From Juglans regia (Eukaryota; Streptophyta; Magnoliopsida; Fagales; Juglandaceae): 64,000 nt of DNA. Positions 17,129-28,320 of this stretch are shown here, one piece after another (position 1 is the stretch's first letter; each line of letters opens with the position of its first letter). The notes under the pieces were generated by a model. That model saw nothing but the letters and a program-made list of their open reading frames with translations. It was not told the origin of the DNA and ran no database searches. The position numbers were made by a program, and so were the translations under genes. Where the stretch lies: positions 33,247,866 through 33,311,865 of the forward strand of contig NC_049907.1 in assembly GCF_001411555.2 (NCBI RefSeq). Direction: 5' to 3'.

Positions 17129-17560
17129 TAGGGGCGTAATCGAATCGGATTAGTTTAGTTTTGGACAAAATTTGAAACCGGATCGATATGCACCGGTTTT
17201 ATATTTTTAAAAATTGATTCTGTACTGGTTATTTCTTTAAATCGGTACTTTCGATTTTATCGGTTTCGGTCCGATTTTTCAATTTTAATATACTATATTA
17301 TCTATTATATAATACATAATAGTATATAATATTATAGTGATAATATCTTGTAGTATATTATAATATATATTATAATTGTATTATAGATTATAATGATATA
17401 TTATAATATATAGTGATATAGTGATATAGTATTAGTATAATTATTAATAGACACTATATATAGTATTATTATAACTATTAATACAATAAACTATAATGAT
17501 ATAAGATTTTAAAATTTAATATTATATTAATTAGTAATTTATCATAAAATAAAAAACTAT
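17129..17560. mobile_element. Fragment of the same hAT-like MITE family as 13174
   Basis: It starts TAGGGGCGTAATCGAATCGG and continues TTTTGGACAAAATTTGAAACC and ATGCACCGGTTTT. This tracks the reverse complement of the right end of the element at 13174-13982. The distal end is not recognisable, so it is truncated or decayed; the right limit is approximate. Confidence 0.6.
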
Positions 17561-17689
17561 TTTATAGAATTTATGTCCATCTCATTCCTAATTTAAAATT
17601 TGAAATTTACACAATTTTTAGAGAATCTCGATCCCATGCATGCATCCGAGTGAGGTTTTTTGGAAGATTAATTTCGTTAGATACAAAAA

Positions 17690-17852
17690 AAATGATATTT
17701 ATAGTCATGAAATGTATAAGCGCCGCACACTCCTTTAAAAAAAGTGAATAAAAAATAGAATCCATATGAAAAAATTAATTTTTTTAATAATAAATTTCAC
17801 TCGTTTTTTAAAGGAGTACACGCTTGCACAATTCATGGTTATATTTCATTAC
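17690..17852. mobile_element. Short palindromic MITE, family A, copy 3
   Basis: ATAGTCATGAAATGTATAAG on the left is mirrored by CTTGCACAATTCATGGTTAT on the right, with AAAGTGAATAAAAAATAG and TTCACTCGTTTTTTAAAGG inside. Same design as the other family A copies. Confidence 0.55.
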
Positions 17853-18243
17853 CTTAGATACAAAGCATATTAAATGTTTGTTAAGAAATGCTTGGTAATA
17901 CATGCCTTCTCAAGCACTTGATAAGAGTTAATTACACCCAAAAAAAAAAAAAAAATTTGAAAAGAGAATAAGAGAATAAGATCGAGATCATAATTAATGA
18001 GCCATGCAAATACTGGTGGGTATGTATATAATCGGATAAATTAAGGTTATGATCTTGGTAATTAGAAAGCGGTGCATGTTGCGTTCGATCTAGTAAGTAG
18101 CACATGGGCCATGGCATTTGAACCTTCTCATGATAGAGACAACTACCTACATTATTCAACTAGCTATGGCCAAGTAATTAGTCGAAGCCATAGGGCACAA
18201 CTAGCTAGGGACGTACACTTGCACAGCTCCTGTCTTCTCGATC

Positions 18244-18250
18244 TATAAAT
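18244..18250 (+). promoter_or_regulatory. TATA box of PR-10 gene 2
   Basis: TATAAAT lies 106 bases before the start codon, matching the spacing in PR-10 gene 1. Confidence 0.7.
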
Positions 18251-18349
18251 ACTACCTTTATAGTCTACACCTTCTCTCCCACTCCAAATAAACTTCCAGT
18301 CCAAAGTGTTACTTGTTATCAAGCTTTTCATGTCCAAGTTGTAAAGATC

Positions 18350-18977
18350 ATGGGTGTTGTATCTCTAACTGATGAGTTCACTAGCCCCGTCCCGGCAGGA
18401 AAACTGTTCAAGGCCTTGATCCTTGATGCTGACAACCTCTTCCCCAAGCTCATGCCCCAGGCCATCAAGAGTATCGAGACAGTTGAAGGCAATGGAGGGC
18501 CTGGAACCATTAAGAAACTGACCTTTGCTGAAGGCAAGCTAGTTGCATCTTATAATTTAGGGCATATTCTAAAAATGAACTGAATAAATGGTTTTGTGTC
18601 TTCTTTCTGTTCAAAGAATGGTTGAATTATTAAACCCTACTTTTTTTTTTTTAATCAGTTTACTGTCTATGTATACAGGTACACACATCAAGTACGTGAA
18701 GCATAGGATCGATGCAGTAGATGAAGAGAAATTAACATATAGTTACACGTTGATTGAGGGTGATGATTTGGTGGACAAGATCGAATCAGTTTCTTATGAG
18801 ATTAAGTTTGAGGCCACTCCTGATGGGGGATGCAAAGGTACAGATGTCATCAAGTATCATCCAAAACCAGGGGTCCAGATCGATGAAGAGGAAGTGAAGT
18901 CAGGCAAGCAAAAGGCCATGGCTGTTTACAAGGCTGTGGAAGCATATCTCTTGGCCAATCCTGAAGCCTATGCTTAA
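18350..18977 (+). CDS. PR-10 / Bet v 1-like protein, gene 2 (intact, GC-AG intron)
   Basis: Exons 18350-18533 and 18679-18977 give 160 aa, with the same exon lengths (184 and 299 bp) and intron position as gene 1. The donor is AAG|GCAAGCT rather than GT; it fits the known plant GC-AG consensus, and using it restores the Gly62 codon and the conserved exon 2. Without splicing the frame stops after about 16 extra residues. The product has the P-loop GNGGPG (47-52) and ends LLANPEAYA. It differs from gene 1 in the N-terminus ([10 protein letters not shown]) and in the region after the P-loop ([20 protein letters not shown]), so it represents another PR-10 subgroup. Role as for the family: cytosolic ligand-binding defence or stress protein; ligand unknown. 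Confidence 0.92.
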
Positions 18978-19587
18978 TTTTTCAATATCTTTCATTATTA
19001 TAATATATACATGATCATGTCATCATCATGCATGTGTTGCTTAAGTAGTACTGTGATTTCTATAGTTGTTTTTGCTTTGTGGCGCCAGAAGTACTTTTGA
19101 TCACCTGCGTATAATGTGGCACAAGACATAAGAACTTCTGCGCTGAAAAATTCGACAGTACAACTGCGAAATAAAATAAAAATGGTGAAATATTCCTATA
19201 TATATATATATATAGAAAGATGTGCGTCATATTATGGGATGAAAAACCATGCATTGATTTTTTTTTTAATTTTTTATTATCCCATTTATTATCTCTATTG
19301 AGGCTCTTATTGGTTGATTGATACTTGACGTAAAATGCTAGATTAACCCATGAGTTTGGCCATTCAATCTTAATACTGTTCATGCATTTTATTTTAATTT
19401 TTAATTTTTTTAATTAATAATTAAGAAAATGACTATTAGTAAAATTGTGTATTTTTTTAATAATTAAAAATGTTAAAAAATATTTTAAAAAATAAAAAAA
19501 CATAAAAAAACAAAAAAAATTCAACTAGCGGGCGGCGGGCTAACAGCATCCTTAATTTCCAATATTACCATGTCAACATAATATTTA

Positions 19588-20403
19588 GGCCCGGTTTGGA
19601 TTTACAACCCATCTTAACTCATCTCACTACTATTTATTACTATTCATCAACTTTAACTCATAAATTCCACTAATATTCACAACTCATCTTATTACTATTC
19701 ATAAATCATCTCAACGAGTAATGCTACATACAGTCGTGAAATGCACAAACGCTGTGTAGTCGCTTCGAAAAAGAGTGGGTTCCATTATTAAAAAATTAAT
19801 TTATTTTTATATGGGTCCCATATTAATTCACTTTTTTTAAAGCGACTGCGCGGTGCTTGCACATTCACGACTGCAAGTATCATTTCTCTAATTTAGAATA
19901 AATTTTCACTATCTTTTATATAATTCAGTTTTTTAATATAAGAAGTATTTTTATAAAATAATTTATAAAAATAATATTATTTTACAGAAATATTCTCCAT
20001 TAAATAATTAAATAAAAAATTCTACATGTATCCTTAGTTTCCGTGTAATTTTACAAATAGTCTCATCCTATCTAATCTTATTTTAGCATTCAAACACAAA
20101 TAATTTTTTATTTCAAATTTGAACTTTCAACTTTTTTATCTAGTCATTATAATTAATTTTTCAAACTTTCAAACAAAACACAAAAAATAATTCAGTTTTT
20201 TTCAAATTTCAAATTTTAAAATAAAAATAATATTATAACAATAATTTAACTTTATAGTATTTTTATTCAATTTTTTCTCTCTCATTTTCTAAAATCCCAT
20301 AAAATATCTTAATTCAAACCATTTTACTACTATTTACAAACTATCTTACTATTATTCACAAAATTTTCATTTTATATCATCTCATCTATATAACAACGAG
20401 ACC
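19588..20403. mobile_element. Tourist/PIF-like element, copy 3, interrupted by a MITE
   Basis: The left end GGCCCGGTTTGGATTTAC and the right end (TATATAACAACGAGACC) are related inverted termini. An exact TTA target duplication flanks it (19585-19587 and 20404-20406), diagnostic of PIF/Harbinger elements. The interior is rich in CTCATCTTACTAC-type words and lacks a transposase. A second MITE is inserted at 19716-19888. Confidence 0.65.
19716..19888. mobile_element. Short palindromic MITE, family A, copy 4 (nested)
   Basis: GAGTAATGCTACATACAGTC on the left mirrors GACTGCAAGTATCATTTCTC on the right, with ATATGGGTCCCATATTAATT near the centre. It is the best-preserved copy in the window and lies inside the Tourist-like element, so it inserted later. 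Confidence 0.7.
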
Positions 20404-21357
20404 TTAGTACTTTTCTTTAAAGGGTGCTACTAGTGTGCGGGCTAGCTTTGACCGTTGGGCTTGCCTACTAGTACAAATTACTCATTTTAATTTTTTTTCA
20501 TATTTTTAAATATTTTTTAAAAATAAAAATATATTAATACATCAAAAGTCAATTCCTTAACAATTATAAAAAAAATTAAATATATGAGGAGTCAAAATAA
20601 AGAGACAAACTCATGACCATACTATTATTTTCCTTTTTTTAAAAACTACGCCAAATTACTAGCTGTCTCAAATAAATCACCTGTCGGTTGATTATTCTTT
20701 TATTAAACTCTTACATTATATGTCCTAAATTTTCAATTGTAAAATTTTAAGATTCGAGTTTTGCAATATTTAAAATTTGAGACATTTCTCTAATTTTCCG
20801 TTAATTTCTTGACGGATGTATGTAACAACATAATCAAAAAATCAAAATTAATACAATCTTTTTTTTAAAAAAAAGTAGAAGAAATTACGTATCCTCCACG
20901 ACCACTACCGGGTGGTGGCCTAACCATCGGCCTGCAAAAAGAAATTAGAAGCCATCATCTACAATGGCATTATATATTGATCATGCATAATCTGCTAGAT
21001 AGCTAATTATCTTAATTAACCATCATCAATAAGCTGCTTCATTATGCATGGAAGCTAATGACATTATATATTGATCATGCATAATCTACACTTGAAAAAG
21101 GCAATCTTTATTATTTATTTTCTGATGATCATAACCAAGTCATGGATACCTTTTGGCTACTTGTTCTTCAGAGAGAGAGAGAGAGAGAACGAAAAAAAAA
21201 AAAAATAGAAATTGCTAACTCAAAATCAAATTCTGAAAGATTTCATTGAAATCAATGTAGTAATATAATTAAATAAGTAATAGAAGAATTTCGAACTACA
21301 TTTATAATCCCAATAAAGTATTTCAATTTTAATATAAGTATTTTGTATAATATTGTT

Positions 21358-21583
21358 GGGGGCAGGTTTGGGACACAAGACAAAACACAAAATTCTCATC
21401 TCATCTCATCTCATCTCATCATTACACATTTTTCAAATCCACATACAAAATATAATAAACAATTCAACTTTTTCAAATCCCAATACACATTTTTCAAATC
21501 TTAAAACAATAATAATATTAAAACATAATATTTTAAACTTAAAAATAAAACACAAAATTTTCATCCCACCCCTCAAACCTGCC
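21358..21583. mobile_element. Tourist/PIF-like MITE, copy 4
   Basis: It starts GGGGGCAGGTTTGGGACAC and ends CCCTCAAACCTGCC, followed by TTA; the left flank reads TTG, one change from TTA. Internal TCTCATCTCATCTCATC and AAATATAATAAACAATTCAA match the copy at 2597 closely. Confidence 0.7.
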
Positions 21584-22100
21584 TTAGCCATCAATTTCCA
21601 TTTCTGTTCTCATTCTCTTATCTTACTAATTTAGAGTCCTGGTCCGAGTTCCAAGTTTTATTAAGGTTGAATCCACTTTTATTTTCTCTCTTTTCGAGAT
21701 CGAGAGAGAGAGTAAATATACTGCTATGCATGGGATTCATGTGAGAGTTTCAATTCTAATTAGCGACACGATAACACAAAAAATAACTGTCGATTTAACA
21801 ATGTAGAAATTTAAAAAAAATAAACTTATAAACTGATGTAAATTAATGTAGTTCGTAATTAAATTATAAAATTATTTTTATTATAAAAAAGATCTAACAT
21901 TATATCATATGAAATAATTTCAATTTCAAAATTTACTTTTATAAAATTCATTTAACACAAAATATATAAAAGAATCCAACATGCTAATATAAACAAAATG
22001 GTGCATCTCCTATTAATATTCTCTTACAGGCTTAGTATACAATTAATAATATAATATGTAGTTCGTACTGTCTGACGGTAGATATACGTATTACGTACAG

Positions 22101-22700
22101 GATAGAAAACTTATTATTACCTGTACGGGGATTTTCCCCCTCAAGGATCCATTAAGCCCGACCCAAGACATAAAGCCACGAATCTGACCTTCTAGAAGAA
22201 TCCTCTATATATGATCTGTAGGAGAAATGGTGCTACAAGAGATGAGACACGTTCTCGAGTGCCCGCCCATATAGCAGGCATGATACGCGGAGAACCGTTG
22301 ATATACTGACAGGAGAGGCATAAACGGACCAAATGAAAAGCAGACCGACAAGAGGGAACTGAAGAACCATGCCGAATTTATGGTTCCACCACCCGGGCGT
22401 GCCACATTAATGGCGCCGTCGTAGAGTTGCACTCCATTAATAATGTCGTCTCAGAGCCATGCCGCATTTAAAGATTCTAACAAAAGGAACAATACATGGA
22501 ATATGACCTTCATGGAAGCAGACACGATTTGCCCTCTCGAACTTGTAGTATAAATAATTGATCCCAGGTACGAGAAAACTCTATCGGATCTCTAGACTTT
22601 TTTACTTATTTACTACACTCTAAGAATTTTTACTAACTTAGGCATTAGAGGCTTTCAGACTACTTGGCCTGATTTAACAAAGAGTGCATGACCACTGACG
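22101..22700 (+). mobile_element. Possible leader/LTR remnant of a Ty3/gypsy-like element
   Basis: Composition changes abruptly to GC-richer sequence near 22120. The segment TACTAACTTAGGCATTAGAGG (about 22630) resembles the 3' end of Tat-lineage LTRs, and the gag remnant follows. No second LTR copy was found in the window, so this is inferred from position and flavour only. Confidence 0.3.
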
Positions 22701-22739
22701 ACCAAGACGAGAAGATCACATTGGCGGTACTTCTAGGAG

Positions 22740-23092
22740 GCTTCTGGCTGTGCTCCCAGTTTATGGCATAGCTGGCTAGACGGACTCCTGCAACGTTACG
22801 GGAATTCATGGACCAGGCCGACATCTTCATCAACGCGGAAGACACTCCTCGAGCATTGACAGAGCCGCAAAGGAAGGAAATAGAGTGTGCGGAAAGGAAG
22901 GGGAACGCCACAACTAAGGCCAAGCCCCATAAGAAAGGGAAAGGGGCTCACAGGAGAAGTGGCGAGAGGAAGTCCCAGCAAAGAGACCTGGGCCACTGTA
23001 CGATGCGCCGCTACTGCACGTACCATTGGTCCACCTCACACAACACCAAAGACTACCTCACCCCAGGAGGCAAGAAGAAATACACGGAATAG
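22740..23092 (+). pseudogene. Ty3/gypsy-like gag remnant
   Basis: One frame reads through FMA-stop-LARRTPATLREFMDQADIFI and on to a basic KGKGAHRRSGERK region and CTYHWSTSHNTKDY, typical of the C-terminal gag region of Tat-type Ty3/gypsy elements. An in-frame TAG interrupts it near 22770 and most of the N-terminal gag is missing. Gag forms the retrotransposon particle; this copy is not functional. Confidence 0.6.
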
Positions 23093-23239
23093 CAGAGGTG
23101 CTGCCATTCCCCGGCCGGAAGGTAAGAGCATGAGATCAGAGGATGGTCGAGGGAAAGGAGTCGGGAACGAGGTAACCAGCACCAACGGGCGAGCAACCCT
23201 TAACAGCTGGCAATAAGGGGTCCACCACTAGGTCCCCCC

Positions 23240-23850
23240 ACTCGCCAACAAGGCAGCAGCCCCTGGAGGAAATTCGAACCATAGCTAGAGGGTTCGTGGG
23301 TGGGGGCATCACCTCGTCGGGGAGAAAAGCACATGCTAGGCAGGCTCGATACTACAAAGTATACTTGGCTGAGTATCATTCTGCCAAACAACGAAGGAGT
23401 GAGCCCACTCCGGTAATGTCGTTCACGGAGGTAGATGAAGAAGGGGTTTTGTAACCCCACGGTGACGTCCTAGTAGTCACAATGCTCGTCACCAACTTCA
23501 CCACCCGCAGAATCCTCATCGACAACGAGAGCTCAGCAGACATCCTCTTCTGGAAACCCTTCATCAAGATAGGAATTGAGACCTCACGGCTACTACCAGC
23601 CCCTATGCCCTTAAAAGGATTCTCTAGAAGCATTGTCCAGCCAATGGGAACCATCACACTATCCGTCCAGGTGGGAAGTAGCCCATGCACGGCCCCTGTT
23701 GTGGTCGACTTCCAGGTGGTGAAAACTCCATTGGCAAACAACGCCATCATTGGAAGACCCACCCTCAATAGCTTAAGGGACATTACCTCGACCTACCATT
23801 TCAAAATGAAGTTCTCAACTCCCCAGGGAGTGGGGGAAGTCCGAGGGTAG
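23240..23850 (+). pseudogene. Ty3/gypsy-like aspartic protease remnant
   Basis: The frame contains the protease approach region (GGGITSSGRKAHARQARYY, then an in-frame TAA near 23450) and the active-site region RILIDNESSADILFW followed by the flap and IIGRPTLN. The catalytic triplet would normally be D-x-G; here it is D-N-E, so activity would be lost even without the stop. RT, RNase H and integrase, which should follow, were not found; the frame ends at 23850 and repeats begin. Confidence 0.65.
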
Positions 23851-24230
23851 TAGGTATTGGCGATGGAATGCTACTTACAAGAGTTGAAGTAGAAAGACGA
23901 AGGGCCGACCGTGGACGGCACCAAAGGGGCAAAATAGGCTGGGCACCACTGAAAAAACTGCGGTAGGCCTCGGTCTACAATTCGCCCTGCCAGTTTCTAA
24001 GGGAAGGGATGGTACGTGGCTTTGGAGAAGAAGATGGACAACGACCTGCCCAGACGAGGATTCAGAGTCCTTTAAATTTTGTAACGTCTCTCCACCGAGC
24101 CTGTACATTCTTTTTTATTTAATAAAGCACAACTTTTCAGAACAACGCAAAACGTCTACTACACGCTCTCATATTATCAATAAGGCACCAACAACAAAAA
24201 GTGCGGCTAACGAAATCTACGACGACAAGG
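23851..24230. other. Degenerate retroelement spacer
   Basis: GC-rich sequence after the protease remnant with no recognisable domain; it continues the composition of the gag-protease region and leads into the tandem repeats. Confidence 0.4.
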
Positions 24231-25265
24231 TCATCAACAACTTACCTCCCAGTGGGATACCATAGGGAAAGGTAGGCCTAAGGGTTGCCTTATCCCTCCC
24301 GCGGTGGAGTGCGAGTAAGCGAATGGTGGCTCGAAGATAAAATTCACCTTCCTTGCGAACGTTAACAAGCGGGTACGGGTCTAGTAACAAACTGTCCGAA
24401 AACTTACCTCCCCACGGGACACTATAGGGAAAGGTCGGCCCTAGGATGACCTTATCCCTCCTGTAAAGGAGAGCGAGACCAGCCCCGTGGCCATTCCGAA
24501 TAAACTACCCTGACCTCCGTCACAACAGGGAGAGCTCGGCCTTACGTCAAATTTATTCCTCCTGCAGTGGAGAGCGGGTACTACCTTCAAGGCGGCCAAA
24601 AGAACTTACCCCGATTCTTATCACGGCGAAGAGCGGTCAGCCAAATTGCTATCTGAACTTACCTCCCCGCGGGATACCAAAAGGGAAAGGTAGACTTTAA
24701 GGTTGCCTTGTTCCTCCCGCGACAGAGTTTGGGTTAGTCCTCAGCTACCCTAATTAGAAAATATACCTTCCTCATGAGTGTCAATAGGCAAGAGCGAATA
24801 CAATAATAAATTGCCTGACTAACTTACCTCCTCGCAGAATACAAGGAGAAAGGTCTGCCCAAGGGTGACCTTATCCTCCCACAGAGGAGAGTGGGATTGG
24901 CCCTTGCGACAACTCGAAAACTTACCCTGACCTCCATTACGAGTGAAGAGTGGGTCTAGCACCAACTTGGCTGAAAATGTTACCTTTCCCTATGATATCA
25001 TATCAACGAGCGGGAGCCAGTCCAATAACAGATTGCCAGAACAATTTACCTCCTTCCAAGACTCAACATGGAAAGGCCGGCCTAAAGGCAGCCTTATCCC
25101 TCCTGTAGAGGAGAACAGGTCCTGCCTTCAATGTGGCCGGAAGAACCTATCCCGTCTCCTATCAAGGCAAAATAGCGGACTACCCCAATGGCAGCCCGAA
25201 GAAGTTACCTCATTAGGGAACCAAAAGGGGTCGACTTATTTGAGATAGCCTTACCTCTCCCCAAT
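24231..25265. repeat. Diverged tandem repeats (about 150-260 bp units)
   Basis: At least six units begin with ACTTACCTCC or a close variant (near 24239, 24400, 24657, 24821, 25046 and 25203). Each continues with GGGAAAGGTAGGCCTAAGG and CCTTATCCCTCC plus GGAGAGCGGG-like words. Spacing varies because some units hold a second subunit (ACTTACCCTGACCTCC). Tandem repeats downstream of gag-pro are common in Tat/Ogre elements and their non-autonomous derivatives. Confidence 0.65.
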
Positions 25266-25488
25266 AGAGTGCGGGTTTAAGTCTTATGACTGCTCGAAGA
25301 AAGAAGAATCTATAGAAAAGAAGCAAAGTATTGCAAAAAGGCCGCACAAAGCATTAACGAGCGAGGAAAAGGTAGAGACAGTGCAGCCGGATACACAAAA
25401 TACTAGAAAATGTGGAAACAATACAGCAAGGAAAATGCAGGGAAGGTACTGCCGAATACACAAAACTGTTTTATTAATTATGCAGGAT

Positions 25489-25752
25489 TACAAGGAACAA
25501 ATTACAACATAAAGTCGCAAAGCTACAAGGAAATTATTGCATCATAAAGTCACCAAGACTACAAGGAACAAATTACATTCCGAAGTCGCAAAGTTACAAG
25601 GAAATTATTACATCACAAAGTCGCAAAGACTAGAAGGAACAAATTACAACATGAATTCGAAAAGCTACAAGGAAATTATTACATCACAAAGTCTCAAAGT
25701 TACAAGGAACAAATTACATCAGAAAGTCATCGAGCTACAAGGAACAAGCTAT
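25489..25752. repeat. Short tandem array, about 35-36 bp units of two alternating types
   Basis: Seven units plus a partial one begin TACAAGGAA. One type continues CAAATTACA and the other ATTATTACATCA; both end near AAAGTCGCAAAG. The first six alternate, giving a higher-order period of about 71 bp. There are no unique spacers, so it is not a CRISPR array. The 77-codon frame across it is a by-product of the repeat. Confidence 0.8.
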
Positions 25753-25757
25753 GCACA

Positions 25758-25930
25758 TGTAGCGCCCTAATGGAAAGCTCAAACCACATGACCTATACTC
25801 TAAAAAGACTAGTCAATGATACAATTGGAGTTCCATTGGAACCTTATAAAGAGCAAGAACTTCTCATTTCCAAGCAATGTGAGATCCCATACACCACCTA
25901 CCTTTATTCATATCATATAGGGTATCACAA
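25758..25930. repeat. Direct repeat, copy 1 (173 bp)
   Basis: It begins TGTAGCGCCC and shares about 90% of its bases with 26032-26204, including ACATGACCTATACTCTAAAA and AAAGAGCAAGAACTTCT. It is followed by CTGATACCATTTGTAACGCC leading into the second copy. TGTAACGCCC is a common terminus of plant LTRs. Confidence 0.75.
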
Positions 25931-26031
25931 TCTACCCCCCTTAAATTCCTGATGTCCTTGTCAGGCCTGTCTATTGTAGGTGGCATGGCTCAAGTTCTAC
26001 ATTTCTGGTTGGGATAGGCTCTGATACCATT

Positions 26032-26204
26032 TGTAACGCCCCAGTGGAAAGCCCAAGCCACATGACCTATACTCTAAAAGGACTAGTCAAGGATACAATT
26101 GGAGTCCCATTGGAATCTTATAAAGAGCAAGAACTTCTAATTTCCAAGCAATGTGGGATCCCATACACCATCTGCCCTTATCCATATCATATGGGGCATG
26201 ACAA
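26032..26204. repeat. Direct repeat, copy 2 (173 bp)
   Basis: It starts TGTAACGCCCCAGTGGAAAG and runs colinear with copy 1 at 25758 without indels. The 101-bp spacer between copies carries the TGATACCATT word often seen beside such LTR ends. Confidence 0.75.
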
Positions 26205-28200
26205 CACAAGGTCACATAAGACTGCACGGGCTACAAGAAGGAGAAGTGTACAAGTGCCCAATCTAAACCGTAAAACAGCTAAAGACCTCACTGTTCTCGG
26301 ACCCAAGGAAACCAAACAGTAAGCTACAGGTAGAGGCAGAACTAGGTTTTGGTGCGTGGGGGCGATTAGCAAAGTGTATCGTATGCAATGATGAACAGTA
26401 ACCAACATTTAAGATAGCAAAGCATGTCACTAATATTTAACATTAACCATATAAGGTAGTTATCTAGGGACAACTAAATTATTCAAGCCGCCAATTTGAA
26501 CCTCTTACTTGAGCTCTATCAGACTTAAGTGAATATTAAAAATTAAGATAGAAATAACTATGTGAAACTTGTTGAGACAAACAATAAAAATTAAGTAAAC
26601 AAACGATAAAAATTAACTGTGGTTTTATCTTTGCCTTAACTCCTAATTGTTAATTCGATTGTAGTACATATGTATTTACTAACAAAACTAATCCAAATTA
26701 ATAAATTAGCTAGTGGAAGACTTGAAAATAAAAGTGTAAATAAATAGGAAAACTGAGGTTGTAGATTTACCAAATAGCTTATAAAAAGTGACCAAGATAT
26801 TTTCTTGTCTTTTACGAGATGTGAAAAAAAAATGAGAATGTGAGATTTTATTTACGCATCAATATAGGTTAGCACTTGGCTGCAGACCACATTTCTAGGT
26901 GAAAGAAATGAGTTCGAGGTCTGTAGTTGTTCATGTTTTAAACAAGACAAGCATTTTTTGAAGCAACAACGAAGATAGCACCAAGAATCAAAACATCTCG
27001 AAGCTAATTTCTAAGCTGAGAATCGCTTTTCGGATGAAGGATGGCCACCATGGAAACCAAGCCATTTACCACTGTGACAAAAGCACTTCTCCACTGCAAC
27101 CAACCAATCAGTGAGTTCGGAGCAGGCAACGACCATGGAGAAGACTTTTGAAGTTGAGCCCCGTAAGCAAAAGGGAGAGAACGAGGAAGTTCAATAAGCA
27201 AAAGGGCGAGAACGAGAACAAAGGGTCTAGGACCCCAACAACGAAGGAAGGGGCGGTTTAGCCCTCCAACGCTCAGACCGCCATGGCCAACAACGACCTG
27301 AGAGCCACCAGAGGACCTGTCGCCCACTAGGGTGTGAAGGATTCATCAGAACCATGAAGGATAGAAGAAAAAGAAACAAAGGAACTTCGGAAGAAATGCA
27401 AGGTAGGCAAAGGAACTAGAAACTCAAGCAGCAAAACGAGAGTAATAGAATCAAAGAGAAAGGCAGAAGTGAGTGTAGTGGAATTTCTAACTAGGAGCAG
27501 GGTCCTTATATAGGCGGGGTGGACGCTTGGCCTGCCAAGCTGTCATAACTCCATGAATCACCATAAGTCGCCATGTGTTTCCCCAGAGAACTAGAATCCC
27601 TTGATTGTTGCAACCGATGTAGAGCATATATGTTGATATGACGTACAAAGTTAATGCTAGTTAAGAATGGAGCAATATCGTAGAAATCGAAAGGACATCA
27701 TTTAATGCGAAAACGTAACTGGCACTGCGTCGCCACATACAAAAAATACGAACGATCACTCAGCATGTGACCAGGCAAGCCGGGAACTTCATAGAGTGTG
27801 AATAAAGGGGAAGATAAGAAGAATTCTTCCCAGACTCATCCAGAAAGAATTAGCGGGGTAACTATAAGAGATTTATTCCTATTGTTTAGAACCCGCTGAG
27901 TTTCTAACCCTTACTTGGCCCGAGGGCATCAAATAGTCGACAAGGCAAGTTAGCCTAATAATGTGTGACCGCATTCAGAACCCAAAAATTTGAACAATAA
28001 AAAAACGAGGGAAGAAGAGAAAGAAGGGAAGAATCAAACAACAGAGGGCAAAAAATCAGTCGCAACAGCTAAACGCTCCGGTTTGTCTCCTTAAAAGCTA
28101 GTGTGAATTTTGTTTTACTAATGTAATAATTTTCTATAGTGCGAAAATCGACTAGTTCCAATCAACAAAAGTCAACTCCACTAAACAGGAACTCCATCAA
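26205..28200. other. Unassigned repetitive-looking region
   Basis: No supported gene. Open frames such as the 107-codon one on the minus strand near 27004-27327 have no recognisable motif. 26420-26900 returns to AT-rich composition, and 26900-28000 is GC-richer like the retroelement remnants on both sides. Confidence 0.4.
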
Positions 28201-28204
28201 CAAC

Positions 28205-28320
28205 AACTTACCTCCCGGCGAAGCAAAAAGGAAAGGTAGGCCTAAAAACGTTGCCTTATCCCTCTCGCGGAGGAGTGCGGGTTGACCCTTAGCCACCCGA
28301 AGATAAAATCTCTGTCAACA
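28205..28320. repeat. Isolated unit of the 24-25 kb tandem repeat
   Basis: AACTTACCTCCCGGCGAAGC, GGAAAGGTAGGCCTAAAAACG, TTGCCTTATCCCTC and GGAGGAGTGCGGGTTGACCC match the first unit at 24239 in order. It lies 3 kb beyond the array, so the remnant spans at least 22.7-28.3 kb or was split by insertion. Confidence 0.65.

Larger units (their letters stand above)
18978..22100. other. Intergenic after PR-10 gene 2
   Basis: No gene is supported. It contains a TA microsatellite (19197-19214), a Tourist-like element with a nested family A MITE, a GA microsatellite (21171-21189) and another Tourist-like MITE. The remainder is AT-rich. Confidence 0.55.

Noticed and set aside
25489..25752. CRISPR-like short repeat array
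   Set aside because: Units are contiguous with no unique spacers and the genome is a plant's.
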